Positions 7,053 to 15,902 of a stretch of 64,000 nucleotides of DNA are shown here, piece after piece. Under the pieces are notes generated by a model that was not told where the DNA came from, did not search any database, and was given only the letters and a program-made list of their open reading frames with translations. The position numbers and the translations under genes are program-made. Numbering within the stretch: position 1 is the stretch's first letter; each line of letters starts with the position of its first letter. This DNA is from Bacillota bacterium. GTDB taxonomy: Bacteria; Bacillota; Dehalobacteriia; UBA4068; UBA4997. The stretch covers positions 1 to 64,000 of the forward strand of contig JAFQHN010000024.1 of the NCBI GenBank assembly GCA_017397935.1, in the 5' to 3' direction.

Positions 7053-7109
7053 GGTGCTAAGGTGCAAAAAAGTGGTGAATTGGTGCATCTTGGTGTTAAA
7101 AAGTGGTAT
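7052..7109 (+). promoter_or_regulatory. MraZ-type operator: six TGGTG direct repeats
   Basis: TGGTG-like hexamers begin at 7052, 7060 (AGGTGC), 7073, 7081, 7091 and 7104, all on the same strand. MraZ is known to repress its own operon by binding short GTGG/TGGG-type direct repeats next to the promoter. Repeats of this type directly upstream of mraZ therefore fit autoregulation. Confidence 0.75.
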
Positions 7110-7167
7110 AGTTTATTGTTGTGGGATTGCGGCCAGAGCCGAAAATATCAACGGGAGGTGAGAGCAG

Positions 7168-7620
7168 ATGTCGTTCATGGGGATGTATCAGTATAATGTT
7201 GATCCGAAGGGTCGGGTTAGTATTCCCGTGAAGTACCGTGATGCTCTCGGCGAACGTTTTTATGTCACCAAAGGTTTTGACCGCTGCATTGATGTTCATA
7301 CGGTGGAGGGCTGGGAAAGTCTGGCCGCCAAGCTGCAAAAGTTATCGGTGACCAAGCGTGATATGCGTGATTTTGTGCGTTTTATCTTTGGCAACGCCAC
7401 CGAGGTTGAGCTGGACAAGCAGGGCCGCATTTTGCTGCCCGGTTTGCTGCGTGAAACCGTGGGCATTGAGAAGGAAGTTGTTGTGATGGGCGTGGGCAGC
7501 AAGATTGAAATTTGGGACAAGGCTGTTTGGGATGAACACCAGCAGCAGTTGACGCAGCATATCGCTGAGATCTCGGAGAATGTGGGCGCGTTTGATGTGG
7601 ATTTTGATTTTGAGCTGTAA
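7168..7620 (+). CDS. mraZ: Transcriptional regulator MraZ
   Basis: The 150-residue AbrB-fold protein carries two SpoVT-AbrB repeats: YQYNVDPKGRVSIPVKYRD near the start and VELDKQGRILLPGLLRE near residue 80. Each contains the DxKGR-type signature. Family members form ring-shaped oligomers that bind direct repeats upstream of mraZ and repress the division/cell-wall operon. GGGAGGTG about 10 nt upstream sets the start at 7168. It is the first gene of the cluster and lies 59 bp after the repeat array. Confidence 0.95.
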   Translation: MSFMGMYQYNVDPKGRVSIPVKYRDALGERFYVTKGFDRCIDVHTVEGWESLAAKLQKLSVTKRDMRDFVRFIFGNATEVELDKQGRILLPGLLRETVGIEKEVVVMGVGSKIEIWDKAVWDEHQQQLTQHIAEISENVGAFDVDFDFEL

Positions 7621-7705
7621 CGCCGCGGTTGTGGCAGGTATGGTGGTGTGTATGTGGGGCGCGGCTGCGCCGAAAATTCAATGAAACAACGGCAGGGTGG
7701 GGATT

Positions 7706-8662
7706 ATGGCAGAGAAAACGGCAATCAATTTTAAGCATTTACCGGTTTTGTTTGCCGAGACGATGCAGAGTTTGGCCCTGAAAGACGGCGGCATTTATGT
7801 GGACGGCACGCTGGGCGGCGGCGGACATACCGAGGGTATGTTGCAGCGGATAGCACCCACGGGCGTGGTTATCGGCATTGACCAGGATGATGATGCGCTT
7901 ATGTCAACCGGCGAGCGTTTGGCGGTTTACGGTGAGCGTTTCTGTCCGGTGAAATCTAACTTTGCCGAGATTACCGCGGTGCTGGACGAGTTAAATGTGG
8001 CTGCTGTTGACGGTGTTTTGTTGGATATCGGGGTGTCATCTTATCAGTTGGACACGCCCGAGAGAGGTTTTTCTTATATGAACGATGGGGCGCTTGATAT
8101 GCGTATGGACAGACGCAGCGGGCGCACAGCGGCAGATTTGCTGGCAGAACTTTCGGCCGAGGAATTGGCGAATATTATCTATAAATACGGTGAGGAGAAA
8201 TTTTCTCGTCGGATTGCCCGAAAAATTGTGGAGCAGCGGGAGTTGCAGCCGATAACCGGCACCTTGCAGTTGGCCGAGCTGGTAGCCGAGGCGATACCGG
8301 CGGCGGCACGGCGGCAGGAAAAGCAGCACCCGGCCAAGAGGACTTTTCAGGCGCTGCGGATTGCGGTAAACGACGAGCTGGGCGTGCTGGAAAGGGGTTT
8401 GGCGGCAGGATTTGCGGCGCTTAAACCGGGCGGCAGGCTGGCGGTTATCACCTTTCATTCGCTGGAAGACCGTATTGTTAAGGAATATTTTGCGGGGCTT
8501 TGCAAGGGCTGTATTTGTCCGCCGGAGTTTCCTATCTGTGTTTGCGGCAAAACGCCGCAGGGCAAGCTGGTTAATCGTAAGCCGATTACGGCAGGCACCG
8601 AGGAGTTGGCGGATAACCCCCGTTCTCGCAGCGCCAAGCTGAGGGTAATTGAGAAGTTGTAA
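7706..8662 (+). CDS. rsmH: 16S rRNA m4C1402 methyltransferase RsmH
   Basis: This 318-residue SAM-dependent methyltransferase modifies N4 of C1402 in 16S rRNA. The glycine-rich SAM motif VDGTLGGGGHTEGML is at about residue 33. DIGVSSYQLD (about 110), ERGFSYMNDGALDMRMD, the conserved KRTFQALRIAVNDELG (about 212) and the TFHSLEDRIVK signature also appear. The ATG at 7706 follows the G-rich stretch GGGTGGGG; an upstream in-frame GTG at 7697 would sit inside it. The C-terminus LVNRKPITAGTEEL...SRSAKLRVIEK is typical. The second gene of a dcw cluster is almost always rsmH. Confidence 0.97.
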   Translation: MAEKTAINFKHLPVLFAETMQSLALKDGGIYVDGTLGGGGHTEGMLQRIAPTGVVIGIDQDDDALMSTGERLAVYGERFCPVKSNFAEITAVLDELNVAAVDGVLLDIGVSSYQLDTPERGFSYMNDGALDMRMDRRSGRTAADLLAELSAEELANIIYKYGEEKFSRRIARKIVEQRELQPITGTLQLAELVAEAIPAAARRQEKQHPAKRTFQALRIAVNDELGVLERGLAAGFAALKPGGRLAVITFHSLEDRIVKEYFAGLCKGCICPPEFPICVCGKTPQGKLVNRKPITAGTEELADNPRSRSAKLRVIEKL

Positions 8663-8755
8663 TCATATAAGAAAATCCAAATCGTATTTGATTGGGATTG
8701 TAAGAAAATTAAAAGGAATTGACGAAAAAATGTTGGCGGTGGATAAACTGCTGCC

Positions 8756-9361
8756 GTGATACCTGAACAGAAAGGGGTGTGGGCGAATTTGCAAAGTGCA
8801 GTAAACAGTAAGCTTACCGAAGCAGAGCAGCGTCGCCGTGCCTTGCAGGTATATGAAAAAACGCCGGCCGAGGCAGCTGAAATTGAGGCACAGAAGGAGC
8901 ACGCGGCCGAGCTTAGACGCAGCAGAATTTCCTTGCTGTGCGGTATTTCTTTGGTGTTTGCGCTGTGTATGGGATATATGCTGCTGAATACCCAGGTGAC
9001 GGTTATCGGTTATGAAATCAACCGGCAGATGGCGGCCAACAATGACCTGGCCAATGATAACACCCGCCTGCTGTTGGAGATTGAGCAGGCGACCTCACCG
9101 GAGAAAGTGGCCAGCTTTGCCATGGAGCATTTTAACATGGTAACAGCCACCGAGGATTCGGTTATTTATTATGATGCCGGTGCGGTGTACGATGATGCCC
9201 CTGCCATGCGGACCGGTATGGCGGTGGATGAGGCGGTGCTTGGGTTTGGTACGGTGGAGGTGCTGGTCGAAACCGAGGACAGCGGATTTATCCAAACATT
9301 TGGCAATTTCTGGCAGCAGATAACCTCCGGCGGAGGAATCCAGCTGGGCATGAAGGATTAA
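8756..9361 (+). CDS. ftsL: FtsL-like septum protein
   Basis: A protein of up to 201 residues has a charged cytoplasmic N-terminus, one membrane span (about residues 56-78, ISLLCGISLVFALCMGYMLL), then a predicted coiled coil (IGYEINRQMAANNDLANDNTRLLLEIEQ) with the ATSPEKVASFA motif found in FtsL/DivIC proteins. An extended acidic C-terminal tail makes it longer than the usual 100-120 residues. It would bridge FtsQ/DivIB with the septal synthase. The start is uncertain: GTG at 8756 gives the longest frame, but TTG at 8789 has a better ribosome site (AAAGGGGTG, 9 nt spacing). Assignment rests on topology and position. Confidence 0.8.
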   Translation: MIPEQKGVWANLQSAVNSKLTEAEQRRRALQVYEKTPAEAAEIEAQKEHAAELRRSRISLLCGISLVFALCMGYMLLNTQVTVIGYEINRQMAANNDLANDNTRLLLEIEQATSPEKVASFAMEHFNMVTATEDSVIYYDAGAVYDDAPAMRTGMAVDEAVLGFGTVEVLVETEDSGFIQTFGNFWQQITSGGGIQLGMKD

Positions 9362-9377
9362 GCTTAATATGTTGACG

Positions 9378-9421
9378 GAAATAAAGCCTGTGCGTTGTAC
9401 CGGCTTTATTTCTCTGTTTTT
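9378..9421 (+). terminator. Intrinsic terminator inside the division cluster
   Basis: GAAATAAAGCC (9378-9388) and GGCTTTATTTC (9402-9412) form a perfect 11-bp stem with a 13-nt loop, followed by T-rich sequence. It lies between ftsL and the PBP gene and would separate or attenuate the two parts of the cluster. From 9422 to 9544 I see no convincing promoter or gene. Confidence 0.75.
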
Positions 9422-9544
9422 ACGCAGATTTTTTGGAGTGAATATGCAGCCGACGGCAGGTATTTTTGCCTTGGCGGGCAATATATATTTTAAGAATAAT
9501 TGTGATGTGATGTGTAAATTTTTGTGTGTTGGGAGGTGTTGGGC

Positions 9545-11767
9545 ATGAAAAGCAGCAACTATCAATCGGGCAAAAAGTTGATGGGTGTCTTTATGCTGCT
9601 GGTGGTTTGCTTTGCGGTGGTAATCGGCGGCCTGGGGTACCGCACGCTGGTGCAGGGAACCGAGCTGCAAGCCAAGGCGGAAAATTCCCGTACTCGCTCG
9701 GTGACGGTGGCGGCCAACCGCGGAACGATTTATGACCGTACCGGCTCGGTGTTGGCGGTAAGCGTCAGCACGGACTCGGTGGCGGTTAATCCCAGCCAGG
9801 TGGAGGCCGAAAATGTGCCTGAGGTGGCCGAGAAGCTGGCGGCGATTTTGGAGCTGGACTATGACACGGTATATCAGCGGTTGACCAAAAGCTCTTATTT
9901 TGAGTGGATTAAACGCAAGGCGGATTTTGATGCCGTGGCTGATTTGACGGTGGAGATGGAGGAGGCAAAGCTGCCCGGTGTAATGCTGGTGGAGGAAACG
10001 CAGCGGTATTATCCCAAGGTTACGCTGGCGGCCAATTTGCTGGGCTTTGCCGGCATTGATAATCAAGGCCTGGAGGGCGTGGAATACTCTTACGATGAGA
10101 TTTTGAAGGGCGTTGACGGCAGCATCGTAACCGAGTATGACAGCAAAAACAACATTGTTCAGCAGGCTATTCAGGAGTATAACCAACCGCAGGACGGCTA
10201 CAACATTTACCTGACGATTGATGAGAATATTCAGTATTTTGCCGAACGCGAGCTGGATGTGCTGATGAACAGCGAAACCCCGCCCAAGGCGGCGGCGGTG
10301 CTGGCTATGAACCCCCAGACAGGCGAAATTCTGGCGTGGGCCAACCGCCCGACTTATGACCCCAACAATTACCAGAATTATGCGGCAGAGTATCGGCGCA
10401 ATATGCTTATCACCGATACCTATGAGCCGGGCTCGGTGTTTAAGATTGTGACAGCCTCGGCGGCGTTGGATTCGGGGGCGGCTTCTCTTAATGACCGCTT
10501 TTATGACCCCGGATATATTCAGGTGGGCTCTCATAAAATTAAGTGCTGGCGATATTACCGTCCGCACGGCAGCCAAAGCTTTGCCGAGATTATCCAAAAC
10601 TCCTGCAACCCCTGCTTTGTTAATCTGGTGCATAAGATGGAGGAAAAGCAGAAGGGGACTTTTTATAAGTATATCCACGCTTTTGGGTTTGGGGATATTA
10701 CCGGTCTTGGTTTGCAGGGCGAGGCCAAAGGCATTGTTATCAATGAGGACAGAGTAACGACGCTGGACTTATCTACCATGTCCATCGGCCAGAGTATTGC
10801 GGTTACTCCGCTGCAAATGGTTACGGCTGTTTCGGCGGTGGCCAACGGCGGCACCCTGCTTACTCCGCAGATCGTGCATCATGTGACGGACAACAACGGT
10901 AATCTTATTCAGGATTACCAGAAAAAAGAGGTGCGTCGGGTAATCTCGGCTGATGTGGCCAAGGAAGTCTGCCTGATGTTGGAGGCAGTGGTTACCAAGG
11001 GTACCGGCTCCCGTGCTTATGTGGATGGCTACCGCGTGGGCGGCAAGAGCGGTACGGCGCAGAAACCCGGTGTGGGCGGCTATCAGGAGGGCAAATATAT
11101 CGCATCTTTTTGTGCGGTGGCGCCGGTGGATGACCCCCAGGTGGTTATGCTGGTGATGATTGACGAGCCAAGCGGTGAGCTGTATCAGGGCGGCCAGGTG
11201 GCGGCTCCTGTTTTGCAGAAGATTATGGCCGATACGCTGCGTTATCTGGGAGTAATCTCGCAGGTGACGGAGATTGATTCGGATAAAATCGAGGTTAAAG
11301 TTGAACAGCAGACTTCGGTGCCTGATGTGAGCAACTTGACGGTGGAGGAGGCCAAAAAGGTTATCAGCGTGGCCGGCTTGAAGTATGATATTTCGGGCAG
11401 CGGCGTATACATCGGCAGCCAGACGCCGGGGGCGTACAGCCAGGTGGCGGTGGGCACCGAGATTTTGCTGAAAACCGTGGGCAGCGCCGACAGCGAAACG
11501 GTTTTTGCGCCGGATTTGACGGGCAAATATGTGCGCGAGGTGGCCGAGATTTTGAATGCCATGGGCTTGAAGGTGAAAACCGAGGGCAGCGGCATTGCCG
11601 TGGAGCAAAACCCCGTGCCCGGCAGCCGCATTAAGCGTGGCGAGGTTATCACCGTGCGCTTTGAACCTGAGGTTGAGCCGAACGAGAATGACGGCGGCGC
11701 GGTCCAGTTCTTTGATGAGCACTATGACGAATTATACAGCGGCCAAAATAGCGGCCAAAATGAGTAA
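9545..11767 (+). CDS. Class B penicillin-binding protein with two PASTA domains (FtsI/SpoVD-like)
   Basis: This 740-residue septal transpeptidase cross-links peptidoglycan. Order: N-terminal membrane anchor (about 13-33), dimerisation domain containing NRGTIYDRTGSVLA, then the transpeptidase domain with SxxK in PGSVFK (Ser about 297), SxN in NSCNP (about 350) and KSGTAQK (Lys about 501). Two PASTA repeats follow (about 595-650, SVPDVSNLTVEEAKK, and about 657-710, APDLTGKYVREVAEI) and an acidic tail. GGGAGGTG precedes the ATG at 9545. Partnered in place by ftsW at 15903. Whether it serves vegetative division (FtsI) or spore cortex (SpoVD) cannot be decided from sequence; the cluster position favours division. 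Confidence 0.93.
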   Translation: MKSSNYQSGKKLMGVFMLLVVCFAVVIGGLGYRTLVQGTELQAKAENSRTRSVTVAANRGTIYDRTGSVLAVSVSTDSVAVNPSQVEAENVPEVAEKLAAILELDYDTVYQRLTKSSYFEWIKRKADFDAVADLTVEMEEAKLPGVMLVEETQRYYPKVTLAANLLGFAGIDNQGLEGVEYSYDEILKGVDGSIVTEYDSKNNIVQQAIQEYNQPQDGYNIYLTIDENIQYFAERELDVLMNSETPPKAAAVLAMNPQTGEILAWANRPTYDPNNYQNYAAEYRRNMLITDTYEPGSVFKIVTASAALDSGAASLNDRFYDPGYIQVGSHKIKCWRYYRPHGSQSFAEIIQNSCNPCFVNLVHKMEEKQKGTFYKYIHAFGFGDITGLGLQGEAKGIVINEDRVTTLDLSTMSIGQSIAVTPLQMVTAVSAVANGGTLLTPQIVHHVTDNNGNLIQDYQKKEVRRVISADVAKEVCLMLEAVVTKGTGSRAYVDGYRVGGKSGTAQKPGVGGYQEGKYIASFCAVAPVDDPQVVMLVMIDEPSGELYQGGQVAAPVLQKIMADTLRYLGVISQVTEIDSDKIEVKVEQQTSVPDVSNLTVEEAKKVISVAGLKYDISGSGVYIGSQTPGAYSQVAVGTEILLKTVGSADSETVFAPDLTGKYVREVAEILNAMGLKVKTEGSGIAVEQNPVPGSRIKRGEVITVRFEPEVEPNENDGGAVQFFDEHYDELYSGQNSGQNE

Positions 11768-11821
11768 AGTATAAGTGGAAAATAGAAAAGGCGGAACAAT
11801 CTGCCGGGGGAGGAATAAACT

Positions 11822-13309
11822 ATGAGATTAAGAGATATTGCGGTTTATCTGGGCATCAACCCCGAAACCGTGCCGGATATTCGGGTGAAAAATTTGCAGT
11901 ATGATTCCCGTACCGTGCAGCCGGAGGATATTTTTATTGCGCTGGTGGGTACCAATACCGACGGCCACAATTACATAGAAAGCGCTGTGGCCAATGGGGC
12001 GGTGGCGGTTATTGCCCAGGAGGCCCCTGCCGGTATTGCGGCACACACGCCGGTGCTGGTGGTGAAGGATACCAGAGAGGTGATTTCTCTGCTGGCCGAG
12101 CTTCTGCATGACTTCCCTGACCGCAAGCTGAAATTTTTGGGCGTGACGGGCACCAACGGCAAAACAACCACCACCAATCTGGTGCGGTATCTGTGGAATT
12201 GCCGCCGCATTAAGTGCGGCTTGATTGGTACGATTTGCAATTATTGCGGCAGCCGCCGTTTGCCTGCCGCCGCCACCACGCCCGAGCCGGTGCATTTGGC
12301 CGAGCTGCTGGCGATGATGGTTGAGGAGGAGTGTACCCATGTGGTGATGGAGGTTTCTTCTCATGCGTTGAAGCAGAAGCGTGTGGATGCCCTGCATTTT
12401 GACGGCGCTATCTTCACCAATTTAACGCAGGACCATCTGGATTATCATGTGACGATTGAGGATTATCTGGACGCCAAGCTGCAGCTTTTCCATATGCTGG
12501 ACCGTGATAATAAGGGCAGCCGTTTTGCCGTGGTTAATCTGGATGACCCCTATGCCGAGGCTTTTTGTGCGGCCAGCCATGCCGAGCTGTGGACCTATGC
12601 GATTGATAAACCGGCTACCTTGCAGGCCCAAAATTATCATCTGACCGGCAAGGGCACTGCTTTTGACGTATTTTATCAGGGCAAAACCTATCAGGCGGAG
12701 ATTCCGCTTTCGGGCAAATTTAATGTGTATAACTCGCTGGCGGCGCTGTGTGCCATGTTGGCGCAGGGCTTTGATTTGGCTGAATTGCTGGACGATCTGC
12801 GTAATGTGCCCCAGGTGCCCGGCCGCTTTGAGAAGGTGGACGGCGGACAGGATTTTGCGGTGGTGGTGGATTATGCCCACACCCCCGACGGTTTGGAAAA
12901 TGTGCTGAAAACCGCCCGCGATATTGTGCAGGGCAAGCTGATTGTGGTATTTGGCTGCGGCGGTGACCGTGACCGCGGCAAACGCCCGATTATGGGCCGG
13001 CTGGCGGTGGAGTTGGCTGATGTGGCCATTGTGACTTCTGACAATCCGCGTACCGAGGATCCGCTGTCGATTATTTCGCAGATTGAGGCAGGAATAGCCG
13101 AGGCCGGTGCGGAATATAAAAATAAGTATGAGGTGCAGGCTGACCGCCGTTTGGCCATTAAGCGCGCGATCGAGATGGCCCAAACCGGTGATGTGGTGCT
13201 GATTGCCGGCAAGGGGCATGAGGATTATCAGCTGGTCAACGGCCGTGTGCTGGATTTTGATGACCGCAAGGTGGCGGCGGAGTGTCTGGCCGAAATTATC
13301 AAGAAATAA
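11822..13309 (+). CDS. murE: UDP-MurNAc-L-Ala-D-Glu:amino acid ligase MurE
   Basis: This 495-residue ATP-dependent cytoplasmic ligase adds the third peptide residue (meso-DAP or L-Lys) to the precursor. Visible are the N-terminal UDP-binding part with LQYDSRTVQPEDIFIAL, the ATP loop VTGTNGKTTTTNL (about 110), the VMEVSSHALKQKRVD motif, DHLDYH, and the C-terminal GCGGDRDRGKRPIMG segment. The amino-acid-selecting motif reads TSDNPRTEDP, which contains the DNPR signature of meso-DAP-adding enzymes, so DAP-type peptidoglycan is inferred. GGGGGAGG precedes the ATG. murF, which usually follows, is absent. Confidence 0.96.
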   Translation: MRLRDIAVYLGINPETVPDIRVKNLQYDSRTVQPEDIFIALVGTNTDGHNYIESAVANGAVAVIAQEAPAGIAAHTPVLVVKDTREVISLLAELLHDFPDRKLKFLGVTGTNGKTTTTNLVRYLWNCRRIKCGLIGTICNYCGSRRLPAAATTPEPVHLAELLAMMVEEECTHVVMEVSSHALKQKRVDALHFDGAIFTNLTQDHLDYHVTIEDYLDAKLQLFHMLDRDNKGSRFAVVNLDDPYAEAFCAASHAELWTYAIDKPATLQAQNYHLTGKGTAFDVFYQGKTYQAEIPLSGKFNVYNSLAALCAMLAQGFDLAELLDDLRNVPQVPGRFEKVDGGQDFAVVVDYAHTPDGLENVLKTARDIVQGKLIVVFGCGGDRDRGKRPIMGRLAVELADVAIVTSDNPRTEDPLSIISQIEAGIAEAGAEYKNKYEVQADRRLAIKRAIEMAQTGDVVLIAGKGHEDYQLVNGRVLDFDDRKVAAECLAEIIKK

Positions 13310-13412
13310 ACCGGCGTAAATGCCGGGTGTTTGCTATGCCTTGGTTTGGCCGTTTTTGGCCGGGCCGAGGCTTATGCAGGTTAAATTTGTTTCTGTTTGG
13401 GGGCATAGTTTA

Positions 13413-14399
13413 ATGGATAAGGCATTGTTGGCGCTGGCGGCGGCTTTTCTGCTGGCGGCGTTGCTGGGGCGGCCGTTGATTGCCGGGTTGCGTTACTTAA
13501 AATTTGGACAAACTATTCGCGATGACGGGCCGAAGCGCCATTTGGTGAAATCCGGTACGCCAACCATGGGCGGCGTGATTTTTCTGCTGCCGTTTGTGCT
13601 GGTGGCGCTGCTGCTTTCGGGCGGTTCTCCCACGGTGCTGCTGTTTGTCAGCACGGTGCTGCTGTTTGGTTTGATCGGCCTGGTGGATGACGGGATCATC
13701 ATTATGCTGCATCGCTCGCTGGGGCTGACGGCCAAACAAAAGCTGGTGCTGCAATTTATTTTTGCGTTTGTATTCATTTATCTGGCCGAAAATTTCCTGG
13801 GGCGGGGGACAGAGCTGATTTTTCCCATCCTCGGCTGGAAGTGGGATTTGGGCGTATTTTATTATCCGCTGATTGCCACATATATGGTATTTATCGTCAA
13901 TGCCGTTAATCTGACGGACGGCCTGGACGGTTTGGCCGGCGGTATCAGCTTTCAGGTTTTGCTGGCCTATTTAACGGTGTGCCTGGTGGCGGTGTTGCAG
14001 CCTCCTGCCGTGGCGGTGGATTATGCGGGTCTGGGTCTCGCGGCCGGTGCTTTGGCCGGCGGTGTGCTGGGCTTTTTGCTGTATAACAAGTATCCTGCCA
14101 AGGTTTTTATGGGCGATACCGGCTCTTTGGCGTTGGGTGCGGCAGTGTTTGCGCTGGCCGTGCTGACCAAAACCGAGGTTGTCTTTCTGCTGCTGGGTTT
14201 GGTTTATATTGCCGAGGCGGTGTCGGTTATGCTGCAAGTGGCCAGCTTTAAGCTTTTTGGCCGCCGCATTTTTAAGATGAGTCCGCTGCATCATCATTTT
14301 GAGATGTGCGGCTGGAATGAAACGCGGATCGTTTATACTTTTTGGGCGGTGGCGGCGGTGGCAATTCTGCTGGGCCTGCTGCTGCTGGCATTAAGTTAA
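13413..14399 (+). CDS. mraY: Phospho-MurNAc-pentapeptide transferase MraY
   Basis: A 328-residue polytopic membrane enzyme with about ten spans, transferring phospho-MurNAc-pentapeptide to undecaprenyl phosphate to form lipid I. Conserved pieces: KSGTPTMGGV (about 47), LVDDGI (about 90; Asp pair), NAVNLTDGLDGLAGG (about 160), FMGDTGSLALG (about 231), and the C-terminal MSPLHHHFEMCGWNE loop. The ATG at 13413 has GGGGG about 11 nt before it and gives the family's normal length. The longer frame from 13320 would add an unrelated N-terminus. The 103-bp gap to murE holds a short hairpin without a T-run. Confidence 0.97.
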   Translation: MDKALLALAAAFLLAALLGRPLIAGLRYLKFGQTIRDDGPKRHLVKSGTPTMGGVIFLLPFVLVALLLSGGSPTVLLFVSTVLLFGLIGLVDDGIIIMLHRSLGLTAKQKLVLQFIFAFVFIYLAENFLGRGTELIFPILGWKWDLGVFYYPLIATYMVFIVNAVNLTDGLDGLAGGISFQVLLAYLTVCLVAVLQPPAVAVDYAGLGLAAGALAGGVLGFLLYNKYPAKVFMGDTGSLALGAAVFALAVLTKTEVVFLLLGLVYIAEAVSVMLQVASFKLFGRRIFKMSPLHHHFEMCGWNETRIVYTFWAVAAVAILLGLLLLALS

Positions 14400-14445
14400 A
14401 GCCTTTGGCGTAAATATTGGGCAAGAAATTGTTGTGGAGGGGTTT

Positions 14446-15819
14446 ATGGTGCTGAAAGATATTTTGGCAAATTTGGCAGGCGCACGGGTTTTGGTTATCG
14501 GTGCGGGGCTTTCCGGCCGGGAGGCGGCGTTGTTTTTGGCCGCAAAGGGTGCAAAAACCACGTTGACCGACAGTAAATCAGCCGACCGTTTGGAGGGTTT
14601 GGATGAACTTTCGGCGGCCGGTGTTAAGCTGTGCCTGGGAGGCGACCCTGAAAGTGTGGAGGATTTTGTGCTGGCGGTTATCAGCCCCGGTGTGCCGCTG
14701 ACCATACCGCTGGTGGGGCGGCTGAATGAGGCCAATGTGCCGCTGATCGGTGAGTTGGAGTTGGCTTATCAGTTCAGCCACAACCGTTTTTTGGCTATTA
14801 CCGGCACCAACGGCAAAACCACCACTACCTCTCTGTTGGAGCATATTATGTGCAAGGCCGAGCGTGTTAATCTGGTGGGTGGAAACATTGGTGCGGCGCT
14901 GGTAAACAGTGTGGAGGCGCTGCCGCCCGAGGCTGTTATTGTGGCCGAGCTTTCCAGTTTTCAGCTGGAAACCGCGGTAGATTATCGCTCTCATGTGGGT
15001 GCGTTTTTGAATTTAACGCCCGACCATTTGTATCGTCACGGCACCATGCAGGTTTACGGTGACACCAAGGCCAAGATTTTTGCGCACCAGACCAAGGATG
15101 ACTTTGCGGTGCTGAATTTTGATGATGAGCTGGTGCGTGCTTATGCGGCGGATTTGCCGGGTACGGTGGTATTTTTCAGCCGCAAGGCTGAGGTCGAGCA
15201 GGGTATGTTTGTGCGCGGCGGCCAGATCATCTGGCGGTTTGACGGCGTTGAGCAGGAGGTTATGCCGGCAGCAGAAATTATGATCAAAGGCCCGCATAAT
15301 TTGGAGAATGCGCTGGCGGCGGCAGCTATGGCGGCGCTGGATGGCGTTGATTTGCCGGTTATTCGGGCGGCGTTGGCGGATTTTGCCGGTGTTGAGCATC
15401 GGCAGGAGCCGGTGGGTGAGTTTGGCGGCGTGTTGTATGTCAACGATTCCAAGGGCACCAATCCCGATTCTACGGTTATGGCGCTGCTGGCCTGTGAGCG
15501 TCCCACGGTGCTGATTTTGGGCGGCTATTCCAAGGGCTCGGATTTTCGTCCGCTGCTGCCTTTGATTGCGGAGAAGGTCAAACATATTGTGTTGGTGGGC
15601 GAGACTTCCGATGTTATTGCCAAGACGCTGGATGAGGCCGGTTTTACGGCGTATCAGCACGCGGGCATGGATTTTGCCGAGTGCGTGCGGCTGGCGGTGG
15701 CGGCGGCCAAACCCGGTGATGAGGTGTTGTTGTCGCCTGCGTGTGCCAGCTGGGATATGTTTAAGAGCTTTGAGGAGCGCGGCGAGGTCTTTAAGCGACT
15801 GGTCAGTGAGCTGGCGTAA
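14446..15819 (+). CDS. murD: UDP-MurNAc-L-Ala:D-Glu ligase MurD
   Basis: This 457-residue Mur ligase adds D-glutamate to UDP-MurNAc-L-Ala. It shows a Rossmann-like N-terminal domain (ARVLVIGAGLSGREAALFL), the ATP loop ITGTNGKTTTTSL (about 117), SSFQLE, NLTPDHL (about 187) and YVNDSKGTNPDST (about 328), plus a C-terminal SPACASWDMFKSFEERG segment that is diagnostic for MurD. GGAGGGG lies 4-5 nt before the ATG at 14446, and an upstream GTG overlapping that site is rejected. Confidence 0.97.
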   Translation: MVLKDILANLAGARVLVIGAGLSGREAALFLAAKGAKTTLTDSKSADRLEGLDELSAAGVKLCLGGDPESVEDFVLAVISPGVPLTIPLVGRLNEANVPLIGELELAYQFSHNRFLAITGTNGKTTTTSLLEHIMCKAERVNLVGGNIGAALVNSVEALPPEAVIVAELSSFQLETAVDYRSHVGAFLNLTPDHLYRHGTMQVYGDTKAKIFAHQTKDDFAVLNFDDELVRAYAADLPGTVVFFSRKAEVEQGMFVRGGQIIWRFDGVEQEVMPAAEIMIKGPHNLENALAAAAMAALDGVDLPVIRAALADFAGVEHRQEPVGEFGGVLYVNDSKGTNPDSTVMALLACERPTVLILGGYSKGSDFRPLLPLIAEKVKHIVLVGETSDVIAKTLDEAGFTAYQHAGMDFAECVRLAVAAAKPGDEVLLSPACASWDMFKSFEERGEVFKRLVSELA

Positions 15820-15902
15820 AGGTATATCGGTGTAATGCGGTGCATAACATTGGTACGGAATATTTTGCAGATGTGATGTGTGTGTTGGCAGGAGGATGTG
15901 CC

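Noticed and set aside
7382-7738. 118-residue antisense frame over mraZ-rsmH
   Set aside because: Low-complexity, no start signal; mraZ and rsmH explain the region.
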